Under the pieces are notes generated by a model. It did not search any database, was not told where the DNA came from, and saw only the letters and a program-made list of their open reading frames with translations. A stretch of 64,000 nucleotides of DNA from Apostichopus japonicus (Eukaryota > Echinodermata > Holothuroidea > Aspidochirotida > Stichopodidae). Location of the stretch: contig NC_092574.1 of NCBI RefSeq assembly GCF_037975245.1, positions 16,967,213 through 17,031,212 on the forward strand. Direction: 5' to 3'. Of this stretch, positions 11,285-23,470 are shown piece after piece. The translations under genes were made by a program, and so were the position numbers. Every line of letters starts with the position of its first letter. The stretch's first letter is position 1.

Positions 11285-14200
11285 CTGTAAATATCAAGAT
11301 TAAGAAATCCTAGAATCAACTGTATAATTAAAAAAAAAAGGGATAATTCAGTTTCCTTTCCCATTATGTAGTCTGATATTAGAACAAACAACAGTACTAT
11401 TGTAATATGTTGTATGAACTGTGAAGGTTAATACTGCACAGTACTCCCACTTCATTCTCTGTGCTTGTGGCATTTGGACTGTAACTCTATGGAGAGATTA
11501 ATGAAGAAGATATCCCATAATGGATGGTTAGGTATCAGGATTAGGATTATCCATGATCTGGATTACAGTGATCAGGGATAATCCAGGATACACTGAAAGC
11601 ATGTCAGTTTTGCGAGATAGCAAGATAGTTACGAACATTTTTCGCCTTTCAGTTCATCTCTGTAACTCCTTTTTTTCCTCTCTTTGTTTTGGTTGGCAAG
11701 GAAAAAGTAAAAAACGACATCTTGTTTCAAACTTTTTATTAATTCACTTAATTTGTTCGTTTCTTTTCAGCTTCAGTTTGAAACTGGGTTATAATAAGTT
11801 CACAGGAAGAGGGAAACTGTACCCAACAGCAAGCATCACATGCATCAAAAGTTTTCTACCACATAGAGAATTATCCAATGAGATTCTTTCCCATCGCACT
11901 AGCTATGTTCCTTGGTGGGAGAAGGGGGTCAGACCTTGTCGAACTGTGCGATACACATCAGGAGAGGGGGAAACTAATAAGAGCAAATAACAAATGAACC
12001 CGATGGGGGTAAAAATGGATTGCAATAGACAGGTAAATTTCAACAGAGACTCCCTCAAGCAGTCGTTCCTGTACTTAAATTAGCAATGCTGTGCAAGAAT
12101 GAAATTAGCATTTCTGACATGCTTCCTAACTTGATACCTGAACAAACTTTATTTAAAAGGTAATTTGACAAATTTACCAAGGCCTGCAACTTTCCGGATT
12201 GATTGACTCACCATCTAAGATCCATTCATCTCCAGATCCCTCCATACTGGAGCCATCTTCATCTATGTTATCAGTTATCAGAGAACTGCTACTCTTAGAA
12301 CGAACTTCTTTCCTCCCTGGAGCATGACCCGTTAATCAAACAGAAGAAGAAAAAAAAACAAAGTAACAATACATAGTTTTTTACAGAAAATGATAATTAA
12401 TTTCCCGACGAAATGTCTAATGAAGCGTACAGGGACGAAAATGGGCCCAAGTCTGACTTTCAGGTTTCCAATCCATGGTAAGGTACATTTTCTGCAACTT
12501 TCGACCTAATATAATAAAGAACATTACTTTGTGTCTGCAACATTCTACTTCACTATTACAGATACATTTGATTACTTCTGGAGCATACCCTTCCCACAAC
12601 CACCACTCTGGCAGGAATTGTGTTAAGGACCAACTTTATTTGGCAGTCTTATACTTCCTCACCGCAAATCCACCGTCCCCCCATTTTCGTATAAAGCTTC
12701 TGAAAAGTTTAAATAACATACCTCCCTCTGAGATCTGGTTCTTTGAATGTTCTTGGCTAATCTCTGAGTCACATTCCTCCATTCCTTCTTCCTTTACTGG
12801 TAAGTTACTCAGTTCTGAAACAAAAGAGTCAGGGTTTAAACAATTTTACACCATCATCAAGGTAACTTTAAGTAATAACCATATCCTTGAAAAAATCTTG
12901 CTGTTCCATGGGTAATTAAAAAGTTCAGCAGGTTAAACAGCTGTGACCATTTCATAACTAGCGTAGTATTCCAGACAACTTAGTAACTTAGGTAATGTGC
13001 CAAAAATGTGTCACCAGGCCCCCTTTCTGAAGACTCCATTTTCCCCTTTAAAGGACAATCTGGGTGGCAGAACTTGATTGATTAGCAAAATTGCTGACAC
13101 TTTTCTGAATCTTTGGGAAAAACCACACCCTCATAGAATTTTTTCTGCAGAGATATGAATTTCTCTGCATTTTGTGATATTTTATAAATCCATCTAGCAA
13201 CAGCAGAATGGATGATGTCATCAGGGCACTTCAGCTGAAAATGCCTTTGTTTAAATCATTATAATTTGTCAATCACTTTAAAAGATACATTTTGATGAAA
13301 TTCTGGATACAGATACAGCTAAGCAAACATTCAAAATGAATCAGATTTCAAGGATAATTCAACATAAGGATTATAATTGCCAAAGTAAAGCTTTTGGAGA
13401 GAACTGCCCAGATGTCTTTCACACTCTCAACTTGGGCAAATAATAGTCTTAGAACTGTGTTTGACATACAGACAGACAGTTAGACAATTTGTCACCGCAC
13501 AGACTTCATTGGCTTGTTAAGTTAACCGAGTTAAAAATGAAGACTTCCGATAGTGGGAACACTTGCATATTGTTTACGTCCATGTTCACTTGAAACTGAC
13601 AGAAAAGCATTTTATTACCAGGATCTCTTCCATTCGTATATCAAAAATGATCTACTTCTGAAGTGTGAATCTAATCATTCCAGGAGTCATCAAAGAAGTA
13701 AGTAAAACAATGCCTATAATTTATTCTCCAAGTAATACCTGTGACAGACAGGAAGTTATCCTCTTTGCCTCCTGACATGGCACCCCTGCCTGATTGGCCT
13801 GGTTGGTCTTCTGGTCTGTTTAACTCTTCACCGGATAAAGCTTCGATCACATCTTCAACGATATCATCAGCAGTGTCTGTAAAAGATCAATAAAATGTTA
13901 GTCAAAAGAAGGGAGTTTCCTAACATTGGATGGAAAATGCGGGAAAATGGGATAAGAGTGGGAGAGATTAGAGCAGGAGAGAATGGTGGTGGCGTGGGGT
14001 GGGGGTGGGATGGATGGAAGAGATGGGGTCGGTATCATCTATGACCTTTTCTTTACATTGTCATTATCTGATAGCAAGTTACTGCTATCATTCCTTGGCT
14101 TCTGGGATTTCTTTGATGATCAATTAATACTAACTTCTAAATTTTGAGTAATTTTACTAATGTATAACACCAATTTCCGGATTTCAAACCACAACATATT

Positions 14201-17200
14201 GCTCATGCCTGAATGAACATGACCTGAAGATCTGCAAGGCTTAATCCTCTGCTACTGAACAGAGAAGAGTAATCCGCAGGGTTAATCCGCTGCTACTGAA
14301 CAGAGAAGAGTAATCACAGGGTTAATCCATTTAGTCCTCTGCTACTGAACAGAGAAGAGTAATCGCAGGGTTAATCCACTTAGTCCTCTGCTACTGAACA
14401 GAGAAGAGTAATCGCAGGGTTAATCCACATAGTCCTCTGCTACTGAACAGAGAAGAGTAATCGCAGGGTTAATCCACTTAGTCCTCTGCTACTGAACAGA
14501 GAAGAGTAATCGCAGGGTTAATCCACTTAGTCCTCTGCTACTGAACAGAGAAGAGTAATCGCAGGGTTAATCCACTTAGTCCTCTGCTACTGAACAGAGA
14601 AGAGTAATCCGCTGCTACTGAACAGAGAAGAGTAATCGCAGGGTTAATCCTCTGGTACTTAACAGAGAAGAGTACTCCGCAGCAGGGTTAGATTTCTCTA
14701 CTCACCGCAGTCATCAACCAACCAGCCTGCATCTTCTTGGTCACCGTCCTTCTGCTCCTGTGATGCTCCAGCCTGGTTTAAGGTCTCCTCTTCATCCTCC
14801 TCCTCCTCCTCTTCTCCGATGTCTACATCCTCTACCGGACAAGACGGTGAGAATCCGGTCAGGTAGACCTTACCTGGGAAAGACATGACAGTAAAAATCT
14901 GTCACATTCTATAATATGACAAATGACTCATTCCTTGTCCAGCTATTGCCCTACATATTCTTCCTATCTACTTTCTTGCCTGTCTAATGAAGATGAACAA
15001 AGTCTCACAAATCTTGTCAAAAGTCAATTGCATTGCTGGATGTTAAACCTGAACTATACTGAAACATTTAACAATGAAGAGTTGCTTTTTTGTATAATAC
15101 CCTAAACCCAAGCAACTGCCAGTTCATGGACAAAGTCTAGGTAGTCTCATTATTTTGGCTGACAACTTTTGGTGGTTTCGAGAAGAGATTCCCAATAAAT
15201 GAGTGAAGCAAAGAGCTCATGCTTGAAGTGGGTTAAGTATCCAGCTAAAATATGGTTTGCCAAAAAGTGCAACAGGTGTCATCATCAGAGGCTGGAAGGA
15301 GGAAATCTAACAAGGTCAACACCAAGTTAAAAGCAAAATTAATCCATGAATGTCAGTCAAAGTTTGTTATCACGTGAAATATGTCTAAAAATGCATGCAA
15401 AGTACCTTTAAGTGGTTCACGTTGATGTGGCTCACGTTGATGAGGCTACACTGATAGAAGGAAACCAGGCATGATAAAATATGCTGAGTGTAAAACACCT
15501 CCCAGCTTTTGTAGGATTTACAACCAAAATTCACAATTTTTGGGGAAACCTAATTAAATTTTCAACTCTAAGGGCATAAAATCATGGGCTACATCAAACA
15601 ATCTTTATATCAATGACTTAAAGACTGAAATCCTCCATGCTACCTCGCAATTTAAATCCACAACAATTAAATCTATTTCAGTCAAAATTGATCAGACCAC
15701 AATCACTCCGTCCACGCACGTCAAAAGTCTAGGAGTTGTACTGGATCCCCATCTAAGCATGAAACAACAGGTCAGTGCTGTTTGTAAATCATCATACAAA
15801 GCCGTACGGAAGATCAGCAGGATACGTAAGTTTTTAACCAACAATATAACTACAAAACTTCTATGTTCCTTGATAATGCCCAGGCTTGACTACTGTAACT
15901 CCCTTTTATTTGGCCTTCCTGACTCTACACTGAAAAAACTTCAAACTGTTCAGAATTCTGCTGCCCGGTTAATATCATGTTCATCGCGTCATGATCACAT
16001 ATCTCCAGTGCTTCGATCACTCCATTGGCTTCCAGTAAAACAACGGTCAATTTATAAGCTCCTCCTCTTAACGTACAAATCACAACACTCCCTTTGCCCC
16101 TGGTTACATTACAAATTAAATTCCTCAGTATCATCCTCAATGCCAACTTCGCTCGTCTACAAAGTGTCTTCTTGCCACCAGCCATACCCCAAACACAAAG
16201 TTTTATGGTGAAAGAGCCTTCATGTCTGCTGCACCTCATCTCTGGAACAATCTACCATCTTCAATTCGCAATGCACCATCGGTTGACTGTTTTAAGCATC
16301 TATTAAAAACTCATTTATTCCAAAAATTTACAGTGATTTGACTTGCATTTTTGTGTACTTGTTTAAGCGCTTTGAGGTCTTTGCATAAAGCGCTCTAAAA
16401 ATATTTGCCTTTATATATATTATAATCCCAATTTGGGAAGAAATCTTTGATCCCCATTTCTGGGATAACCTAATTAAACCTAAAATTAATTGTTTCTTTG
16501 TTTCCTTCTCTTTTCCATTAAACATGCAAACAACAACAACAAAAACGGTTGGCTCCACCAAATGTAAAGCGACCACAAATGTGGGAGAAGCCTGCAAGGG
16601 CTTATGGATTACAACTAACACGTCGAGTGGCTTCCAATTCAACATCTTAACTCAAATTTGGAATCTTTTCAATTTAGAAAGTCATTTCAGATGGGCAAAA
16701 ACCGTAGATTGCTCTTGGATGAAAAACCCACCTTACTATGATCCGGTCGGGTATCGAACCCGGAACGTTCCGATTGCTAAGCCTCATTGCTTCAAATGCC
16801 ACTGCCTTTATCCACCCGGTCACAGCACCGATGAAAAGAAAAATGTGAATGAATAGCAATGTACTTACTTGTTCCTTGGACACGGAAGGTAATTTTCTCC
16901 TTGGGCATTAGCTTCAAGTTGAGATTCTGTTGGAACTGTAACCCGTGAACTAACGTACACAGGAGGAAGTCACTCTTCTGGGTCTTGACAACCACGTGAG
17001 AATAATTGTCTGGCCTCTCACCTAAAGGACGCAAGAAAGAGAGAGAGGATGAAAAAACTGATCGCAGGTCGCAGATGTACAGTATCTATGGTAAGAGTCA
17101 AGGAGACATGACCAGAGAGTCATCAAAATAACACTTAACAGCAAAACGTATTTGGATAAAGGATGATGGTGCAAATATTTTCTTGTGTCTTTGGGGAAGG

Positions 17201-18438
17201 GGCAGATACCCACATGAGCGAGACTTATCAATAGCAGTAAATACAGTGGTGAGCTTGGTGGTGGTGGAGGGGGGGGGGTTCCATGGTTCTTGATAAGCTA
17301 TAACTGCTATGACCATTATAAAGTTCAGCAGCAAATGGGGGTGCCTAGTATTAGATCTCTACAGGACACTTAATCAAATGGTAAGTAGTTTTAACTTCAG
17401 ACTGAAGTTCTTTTTAAGTGAAGGGGTTAGTGTAAAACACACATGCTGAGCTGCTGAATGACAAAGGAATAGTCCAGAATATTTAACAAATCCACTTTTA
17501 ATAATAAATTATAATAACTAAGAATTATAATGCGCTAATTACAAACAAAATAGTTGTCTAAAGCGCCATACATATAAATATGAATAGAAAGAAAAGCAAA
17601 AATAATAATGCAACAATGAAATATATATTTCAACAATGAAATATATAGCATTTTGAATGCTATATGATATTTTAGTGCCTTTACGGTCCATCATTTGTTA
17701 TGAATTTTGTCAATACATCCACTGCTTTGGAGGTCAAGTGAAACCTAAAAGGGATTTTATTGACAGGAAAATCCAAATTCACTTTTAATACATTACCAAA
17801 GTCTTTTCTGCTTTCTAAAGTTGCCATTGATAAACAAATTTCTTCACTGAATATTTCTGTGTGGCGTTTGCCAGGCTTCAGAGTTAACCCTGTTTGTGAA
17901 GAATGAAAATAACAGACACAATGAGAGGCAGGCTTCGACTTTAGAAGAGGGCATGATGATGAAAGAGGTTGTCAAACTACAACAATGAGCAACTCCAATA
18001 CATATTAAAACTACAACAATATTGAATCAAAATTAATAGCATTATTAATCAGCAAATTCTGTAATTAATAGATAATATAAACAAACTTAGATATGATAAA
18101 GAGATGCCTTTGCAGTAGTTATCACACACCCGTCAATTTCAAGGCAATCAGACTTCCATGGATGGTGTGTCATGATTTGGGTCACAATATTTCAGAAGTG
18201 AACTGAGAACTAGTACATACGGAGGTTAACATATGTATAACATGGTCACATTGTGCATGGTCACATTTCAAGTATTTTCAAGCACTAAGTGTGCAAAAGC
18301 AAGTGAAAGTTACACGTAGATTGGTCACTATTCAGTCATCATGTTAAGCATGTGACATACCCCCCCCCCCCCTTTCACAAGGAATGAAAAGAACTATAGG
18401 GTAAAAGAGCCATGCAATAACAACTTACCCCAAAACAT
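9132..18438 (-). CDS. Nucleoplasmin-like domain / acidic / multi-C2H2 zinc-finger protein (970 aa)
   Basis: Coding exons in transcript order: 18429-18438 (ATG), 17797-17889, 16869-17021, 14706-14873, 13739-13876, 12722-12814, 12212-12316 and 9132-11284 (TAA). All have GT-AG borders, codon phase is kept at every join, and the total is 2913 nt. The N-terminus MFWGLTLKPGKRHTE, then LSMATLE, FLLCTL and ITFRVQGTSKVYLTGF, follows the NPL (nucleoplasmin-like) fold of insect FKBP39/46 and plant HD2 proteins (about residues 1-97). An E/D run follows (about 105-118), a second acidic tract (about 254-282), then about 20 C2H2 fingers. Family knowledge points to a nuclear histone- and DNA-binding role; that is inference. 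Introns contain a LINE, a SINE and a 49-bp minisatellite. Confidence 0.9.
14241..14690. repeat. 49-bp minisatellite, about 8-9 units, in an intron
   Basis: GCTACTGAACAGAGAAGAG recurs at 14341, 14390, 14439 and onward with exact 49-base spacing; the outer units are shortened. Each unit carries the hairpin-capable CTCTG-CTACTGAA-CAGAG. It sits in the intron just downstream (minus strand) of the exon encoding the first acidic tract. No spacers of equal length exist, so it is not a CRISPR array. Confidence 0.92.
15588..16385 (+). mobile_element. 5'-truncated L2/CR1-like LINE (reverse-transcriptase C-terminus)
   Basis: An open frame from about 15588 to 16211 contains NLYINDLKTEIL, HVKSLGVVLDPHLSMKQQ, IMPRLDYCNSLLFGLP, LQTVQNSAARL and SLHWLPVKQRS. 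These are the hallmark blocks downstream of the catalytic domain in L2/CR1-type reverse transcriptases. The frame shifts near 16180; a second frame then continues with the expected APHLWNNLPSS end. The 3' tail has an AAGCGCTTTGAGGTCTT / AAAGCGCT pair, common in this group. It is inserted in an intron of the zinc-finger gene, in opposite orientation. Dead copy. Confidence 0.85.
16526..16846 (-). mobile_element. tRNA-derived SINE
   Basis: On the minus strand, TGACCGGGTGGATAAAGGC resembles an A box and GGGTTCGATACCC (near 16750) is a good B box. The body continues into a (TTG)n-like tail near 16530. The head has a long variable arm like tRNA-Ser/Leu. The exact left end is uncertain. Confidence 0.6.
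16869..18438 (-). CDS. NPL-domain exons 1-3 of the zinc-finger gene
   Basis: The start exon supplies only 10 coding bases (M-F-W plus one base of Gly) before GTAAGT. Exon 17797-17889 gives GLTLKPGKRHTEIFSEE and LSMATLESRKDFG. Exon 16869-17021 gives ERPDNYSHVVVKTQKSDFLL, CTLVHG and KLMPKEKITFRVQGT. The order of FWG, the β-strand words and the terminal VxLTGF is that of NPL domains, which form pentamers binding histones or basic proteins. This start was chosen because NPL proteins characteristically begin M-x0/few-FWG and because an acceptor TCTATTCCAG at 18495 gives a matching 5' UTR exon (18429-18494). Confidence 0.85.
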
Positions 18439-18494
18439 CGTCAGTGGTAGTTTCTGTAGCCTGCTCTCAGAAGATTAATTGGACCAGGAACAAT

Positions 18495-20834
18495 CTGGAA
18501 TAGATAAAAATAAGTTGCTTTAAATATCTGTATCTTTCTCGGATCTCATTGCAATTTAATTACTTGCAGTAATTAATGAAAACAATACAAAAATTCAATC
18601 ACCAGTGGCTCAATGATGCCATGTCTGGACTTTCTCAAGTCTCTGTTCTGGTAATTGGAACGATCCCATCTTCCAAATGGAACAAAATTTTTCTTTACTG
18701 TAGCTGTTTCAGAGTTTTTCATCAAAATGTACATAGCCCACAAAATTGCATCAATGCTCAAATGTCCCTTGGTATTATTCCTGTGGTTGGCCAGAAAATC
18801 AACATGGTTTCTGGTTTTGAGTCTGAAATTTTGCACTGAAACATGACACTAGTAAAGAATGCATTACATAAATAAAACATCTGATGATAGGTAAGCAATT
18901 AAGAAAGAATGAACAAAGCCCCAAAAATAGTGGAAATATCATGGTTGCAATTAGTTGAAAATATTTCGTCTTGAGACTTAAATTTGCCTAGGAATATCAA
19001 ATTAGGCTTTTTCCCGAGCTATTAAGGTATTCAATTCCCTGGCAATGTTTTGACCATGAAATCACAGAGGTGTGTGTAATTTCTTTAGTTGTGTAGCCAG
19101 TGCATTTGCCAAAAGTGCAGATACAAAACTAGTCCCACTACATCATGGTCAAATGGCTATGAAGGAGTCACATTATCGACTGCATTATTATCGGACCAAG
19201 GCACGTGATATCACAGGTCTAGTTTTAGACAATTTGTCAGATATTGATTACATCATTTCAATCACAAGAGAAAAATGAGTCAGTTTTCTTGCTTTCCATT
19301 TGACATTGAATAATTTGTTATTTGTTTTAGTCTTTGCATTCAGCTATCAGTCAGCAGGTTATCCACTTGGTATTTGGAAAACTCCCAACTTTAATCAAGT
19401 TTGTCTTTTAGTTTTCCTTTCTATGGAGTTTGATTGAAATTCCAGGAATTGTTATAGGTATCAGCATCGAAAATAAAAGGGGGCAATGGGGTATTCGCCC
19501 TCTGTTTTGTCAAAACAGCCCTCTGATAAACATCACAAGGACACTGCAAAATGGCTCCCAGTATTATGTCACTAAGATATGTCATTACTTATTTCAGTTA
19601 CAGTACCAAACAAATCAGTGATGATTTCAGTGATTATTTTTGGATTATTTCTGTTTGAAAATAGAACTTTGAGTCCCGAAAATGTTGATGTTTTTGAAGC
19701 ACCTGTTCTGCGAAAATGTTCCCCATCAGTGCCGCTATTCAGTCATTACTGCAATTGCAGTGTGTATATTAAAATGTGTTATATGCTATTAGTGTATGTT
19801 CTGTTGTAATATGCAATATCTACTGATGTACACGGTGAGTTTGTCTAGCCTACAGCCGCTTTAGGAATTAATATACACATGCAAGTTAAGTTTCAGCAGT
19901 AACCGGTACTAACCGCCAATTATGATTGCTTTTCACTTTTCTTGTGATGGCCTGCAGTATGTTATGCTTAGGCTATATATGTACATATGATCGATCAAAC
20001 ATAGCCTCGGCTCTCAGTCTGAATGTACAATGGCAAAATGGAGAGAAGTCTAATACGTGGTGGGGCCCACCACTGCTAAGAAATAACAAATAATAAAATG
20101 GTCCTCGTTTGTAGAAAAAAATATAAGAAAAGTTGTTTTCAAAGAGTCCACTGTAAAACAGTGGAAGGATTGGCTGGTTTGTAAAAGAAAAGAAAACAAG
20201 CTGTTTATTTTATTTCAAGCATGTATGAAAGTGTTTAAATTTTTACTAATAAAATAGACCCTGCTGCCCCCAAAAATATCCCCCTATAAATTGTCATGGG
20301 GGCTTTCTTATTAGAGGTGAAATTGCCCTCATAAAATATATATTGTAGTTTTTACCCTGACTGGTATAATATATTTTGTTTGTTGGTAAGGATATGAATA
20401 TTTCTTCCTGATTCGCTGAGATCTTGACCCCCCGGCCCCCTCCCCCCAATAAAAATTGATGATTCGCTTTATTGTGCTCTGCTACTGTGGGCCTACAGTA
20501 GGCTTAGGCTACTGAATTATTATTAAGCTGTACTTCTTTTACCACATAACCTAGTTACATTTTCGACCAAACCCTAGCCTACTGTATTTATTCATGATTG
20601 TTCTCTACTATGTAAGGAATGGACTACATTAGGCCCGTCGTGGACTAAGTTACACATTCATAGTATGGGCCAACTGACATTAGGCTATAGACTAAAGAAA
20701 AAGTCATCTGAGTGTTGGTAAGACGCTACTGTACTAGTATTGTTAATGTTATTGTTAGGCCTAACTTAGCCCAACCTTCATAATACTACTATGACTAACT
20801 TACTTGAATAACTTCAAAATTAACTAATACTTAC
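18495..20834. other. Intron 1 of the zinc-finger gene; no other gene seen
   Basis: Between the acceptor at 18495 and the donor at 20834 I see only AT-rich sequence with short open frames that lack domains or splice support. Confidence 0.5.
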
Positions 20835-21060
20835 ATTCAGAGGTCACGTTGTCTTGAATCTGTTGTAGGCTGCTACTTGAAAAGGCCTACAGTTTAACTT
20901 TGAACGAATTCGTTATTCATCCCACACTTTACTTTCGCCTGGATGCTGGACCTAGGCTTGGCTGGTGTACCTTGCATTCGGATGGATTCTACAGTACGGT
21001 AAAAGTACTGAACTTGGGCCTAGCAATGGCAAAGACCGCAACAATAGGGAAGAAGGGACG
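20835..21060 (-). promoter_or_regulatory. Probable non-coding first exon of the zinc-finger gene
   Basis: A strong donor (GAAT/GTAAGTATT, minus strand) lies at 20834. Upstream sequence is less AT-rich than its surroundings and holds several CpGs. This fits a 5' UTR exon spliced to 18429-18494. The transcription start is not defined; the right limit is an estimate. Confidence 0.4.
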
Positions 21061-21096
21061 CTCGCTCTATATTACACAGTAAGTGGTGAAACAGCA

Positions 21097-21104
21097 TGAC
21101 GTCA
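21097..21104. promoter_or_regulatory. CRE-like site TGACGTCA
   Basis: A perfect palindromic cAMP-response element core, placed just upstream of the probable first exon of the zinc-finger gene and followed by CpG-containing sequence. The motif is exact; its use as a promoter element is inferred from position. Confidence 0.4.
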
Positions 21105-21216
21105 CGCTTTCGGTTCAAGAGGGTAGGAAAAATCGTGCGGCATTGTTTTCCTTCAGAAAGATAAGGGGCAACAAGAGGTAATAATTTTAAAAGAAATTAT
21201 ACCAGCGAAGCATCAG

Positions 21217-21236
21217 ATATATATATATATATATAT
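21217..21236. repeat. (TA)n microsatellite
   Basis: A run of about ten TA dinucleotides. Confidence 0.9.
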
Positions 21237-21508
21237 TTGGATTTGGCAAGCATTGTTTCCCAAAATGTTAGGTACAATTCACCAGAAAATAACCACAAAG
21301 TACTTGGTGTTGCGTGCCGCTCGGTCGCTCAAGTATGGTCACCAATGTTAAGTCGGAGTCTGATACTTATACACGTATCTCCAATTAAGCTTAAGAGGAA
21401 GATTTATATATTTCTATCATAGGGACATGTTTTCAAGTTTGTATTTAAACCCAAGTGACATCTATGAAACAAAGTGTGACCTCTCACTACACTCACTTCA
21501 GAAATATC

Positions 21509-21991
21509 AAGGGCGTATCCAGGATTTTCCACTAGGGGGGGGGGGGGGGCGTCAGGCATGAATGATCGCCGTCCTGGGGAATGGGTCTAAGGGGAGGGGT
21601 GGACAATTTTAACTTTCGAAGAAGGGCTGAAATGCAAAATGGTGCCATATGTGATCCATTTTTCGACCTTAATAATAAGCAACATTTCCAGTAAATATGG
21701 ACACACAATGCACAATTTAGTATGGCTGGCATGTCACTTAGTGTTTATAGTGATAATACAAACACAATTACCATCTATGTTTCTAAAAGTATTATGCCGC
21801 CGAACTTCGCCAGAACCTTTTTATGGCAAACAAAAAATAAAGCATACGGGAGGGGGGGGGGGTTGAGCAATCACCGACATCTCACATAAAGGTCGTCATC
21901 AATTTTTTTTTTTTTTGCTAAACTTTTTTTTTTGTTGGTGACGGCTAATAGGGGGGGGCGCGCCTGTTGCGCCCCCCTGGATACGCCCCTG
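21509..21991. mobile_element. MITE with GGGCGTATCCAGG termini
   Basis: The left end AAGGGCGTATCCAGG and right end CTGGATACGCCCCTG are inverted repeats. Flanks read AAATATC on the left and GAATATC on the right, a likely target duplication. Long G, T and C runs fill the ends. No transposase frame is present. Its GCCGTCCTGGG...TAAGGGGAGGG text is shared with the MITE at 35395. Confidence 0.65.
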
Positions 21992-23274
21992 AATATCTAA
22001 CTGACAGGTAGGTGATTAACACGATTCTGAAGCAACATTAAGGTACATAACCTGCTAATGCATGTTCATATAATTGAGAGGCTAGATGCAATATTCAAAG
22101 TAACGAGTTGGGTTACTAAAAAATAATATTTCGATCACAGAATGGGGAAAATGGTCGCAAAAATAACCAACCATTTTTCCTCTATTTGAAAACAGTAATT
22201 TCTCCTGTCGGTGTCTGTATTATGACGGTTGTAAGTATTTACAATTATAAATATTCCTTCAGATAGTCACGAAGAACAAAGAAAAAATATTAAGTACAAA
22301 ATACTTTACAACAGGAACTTGAACTTTATATTTCATTTTCTCCATAATAAACAACAGGCACGGATCCACTGGGGATCACCCTTTCAACCCCATGTACAAA
22401 ACATATACTTGTCCTAGAACAACCTTGCGTTTATACCTAATTAAAGACCTAATTTTATGGCCCATATATATACATAAACTGGAATTGAGTGTTCCCCTCG
22501 CTACCTCTGACAACCGGTACAAAGAGTTGCGTTATTTTCTTTGGATCCTCCTTGCATTTTATTGAAAAAGAATCGAAGCTTCTTTATCTTTTCTCTAATG
22601 TGTAAGATGCAAATGACCAGCATTTTATCCACAAGACAAGTTAATGGCGTTCTTTCGTGTGAGCATCTACTTCCGTATTCACTTTTCGGAGCAGTGTTAT
22701 TCTTTCCCTTTCAAAATCTTTGATAATGGCACGTTAACATCAATACAATAATAGTCCGCATGTGCGTTAAACAACTATCGAAGAACAAAGTTTTCTAGCG
22801 ACCTCTATTTCTGGTCACACCAACAGTTCGTTCCACAATACGCCCTCCTACGAAATACGTATGTTGTCCGTAACAGTAATTATGTTAGAAAATGTCAGAG
22901 GCGTTGAAACAGGAGACAGAGAGGCAATTGCCATGAGTTTAAAATGTAAAGGCAGAAGAATATTTCTACTCCCACTTTCACGGCAGTGCTGGACCGACTC
23001 CACTGGATCTTTTTGCCCTTGCCAGGCAATCAAATTATCATATTTTCATATACCAAACATTATCCCTCCAATGTTTCGATATTCTACTCAAAACTTCTAC
23101 AGAAAGTCGACAATTCGGCATATTGAGTAAAGATTTACCAGAATTTTCGTGTGGACCTTTTGTATCCCGACCTTGATTAGATGAACGAAAAGATACAACT
23201 TCAAATAATGCTAAAACTAGATATCATGATATCTTAGAGGATATAAGTGAAATGTTTGATTTAGAAACTTGCAA
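21992..23274. other. No gene seen
   Basis: AT-rich intergenic sequence between the zinc-finger and TMEM184C genes. Around 22357 there is a GGCACGGATCCACTGGGG word like the MITE terminus at 28731, perhaps a relic. Confidence 0.5.
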
Positions 23275-23470
23275 GTTCGAGGAAAGAGTCGAAATTTAGA
23301 GAAACCGAAAAGTCGAAGTTTCCAGCAAAATATAGAAAGTTGGAGACTTGTTATATAACCAACAGAAAAGTCGAAATAAACGGGAAAACTTTTTGAAAAA
23401 AAAGCAAAAACAAAACGAAAAGTCGAAATTTTCAAAAGTAACATTAGTTGAAAACGCGAAGTTTAAATAG
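23275..23470. repeat. Degenerate AAAAGTCGAAATTT word repeat
   Basis: AAGTCGAA or close variants recur at least five times in about 200 bases (GAGTCGAAATTTAGAG, AAAAGTCGAAGTTTCC, AAAAGTCGAAATAAAC, AAAAGTCGAAATTTTC) without a fixed period. Confidence 0.6.

Noticed and set aside
11553-11990. 145-codon plus-strand open frame
   Set aside because: Lies in a zinc-finger gene intron; composition and peptide show no domain and no splice support.
14241-14690. CRISPR-like regular repeat
   Set aside because: Units abut directly, with no unique spacers, and the DNA is animal nuclear sequence.
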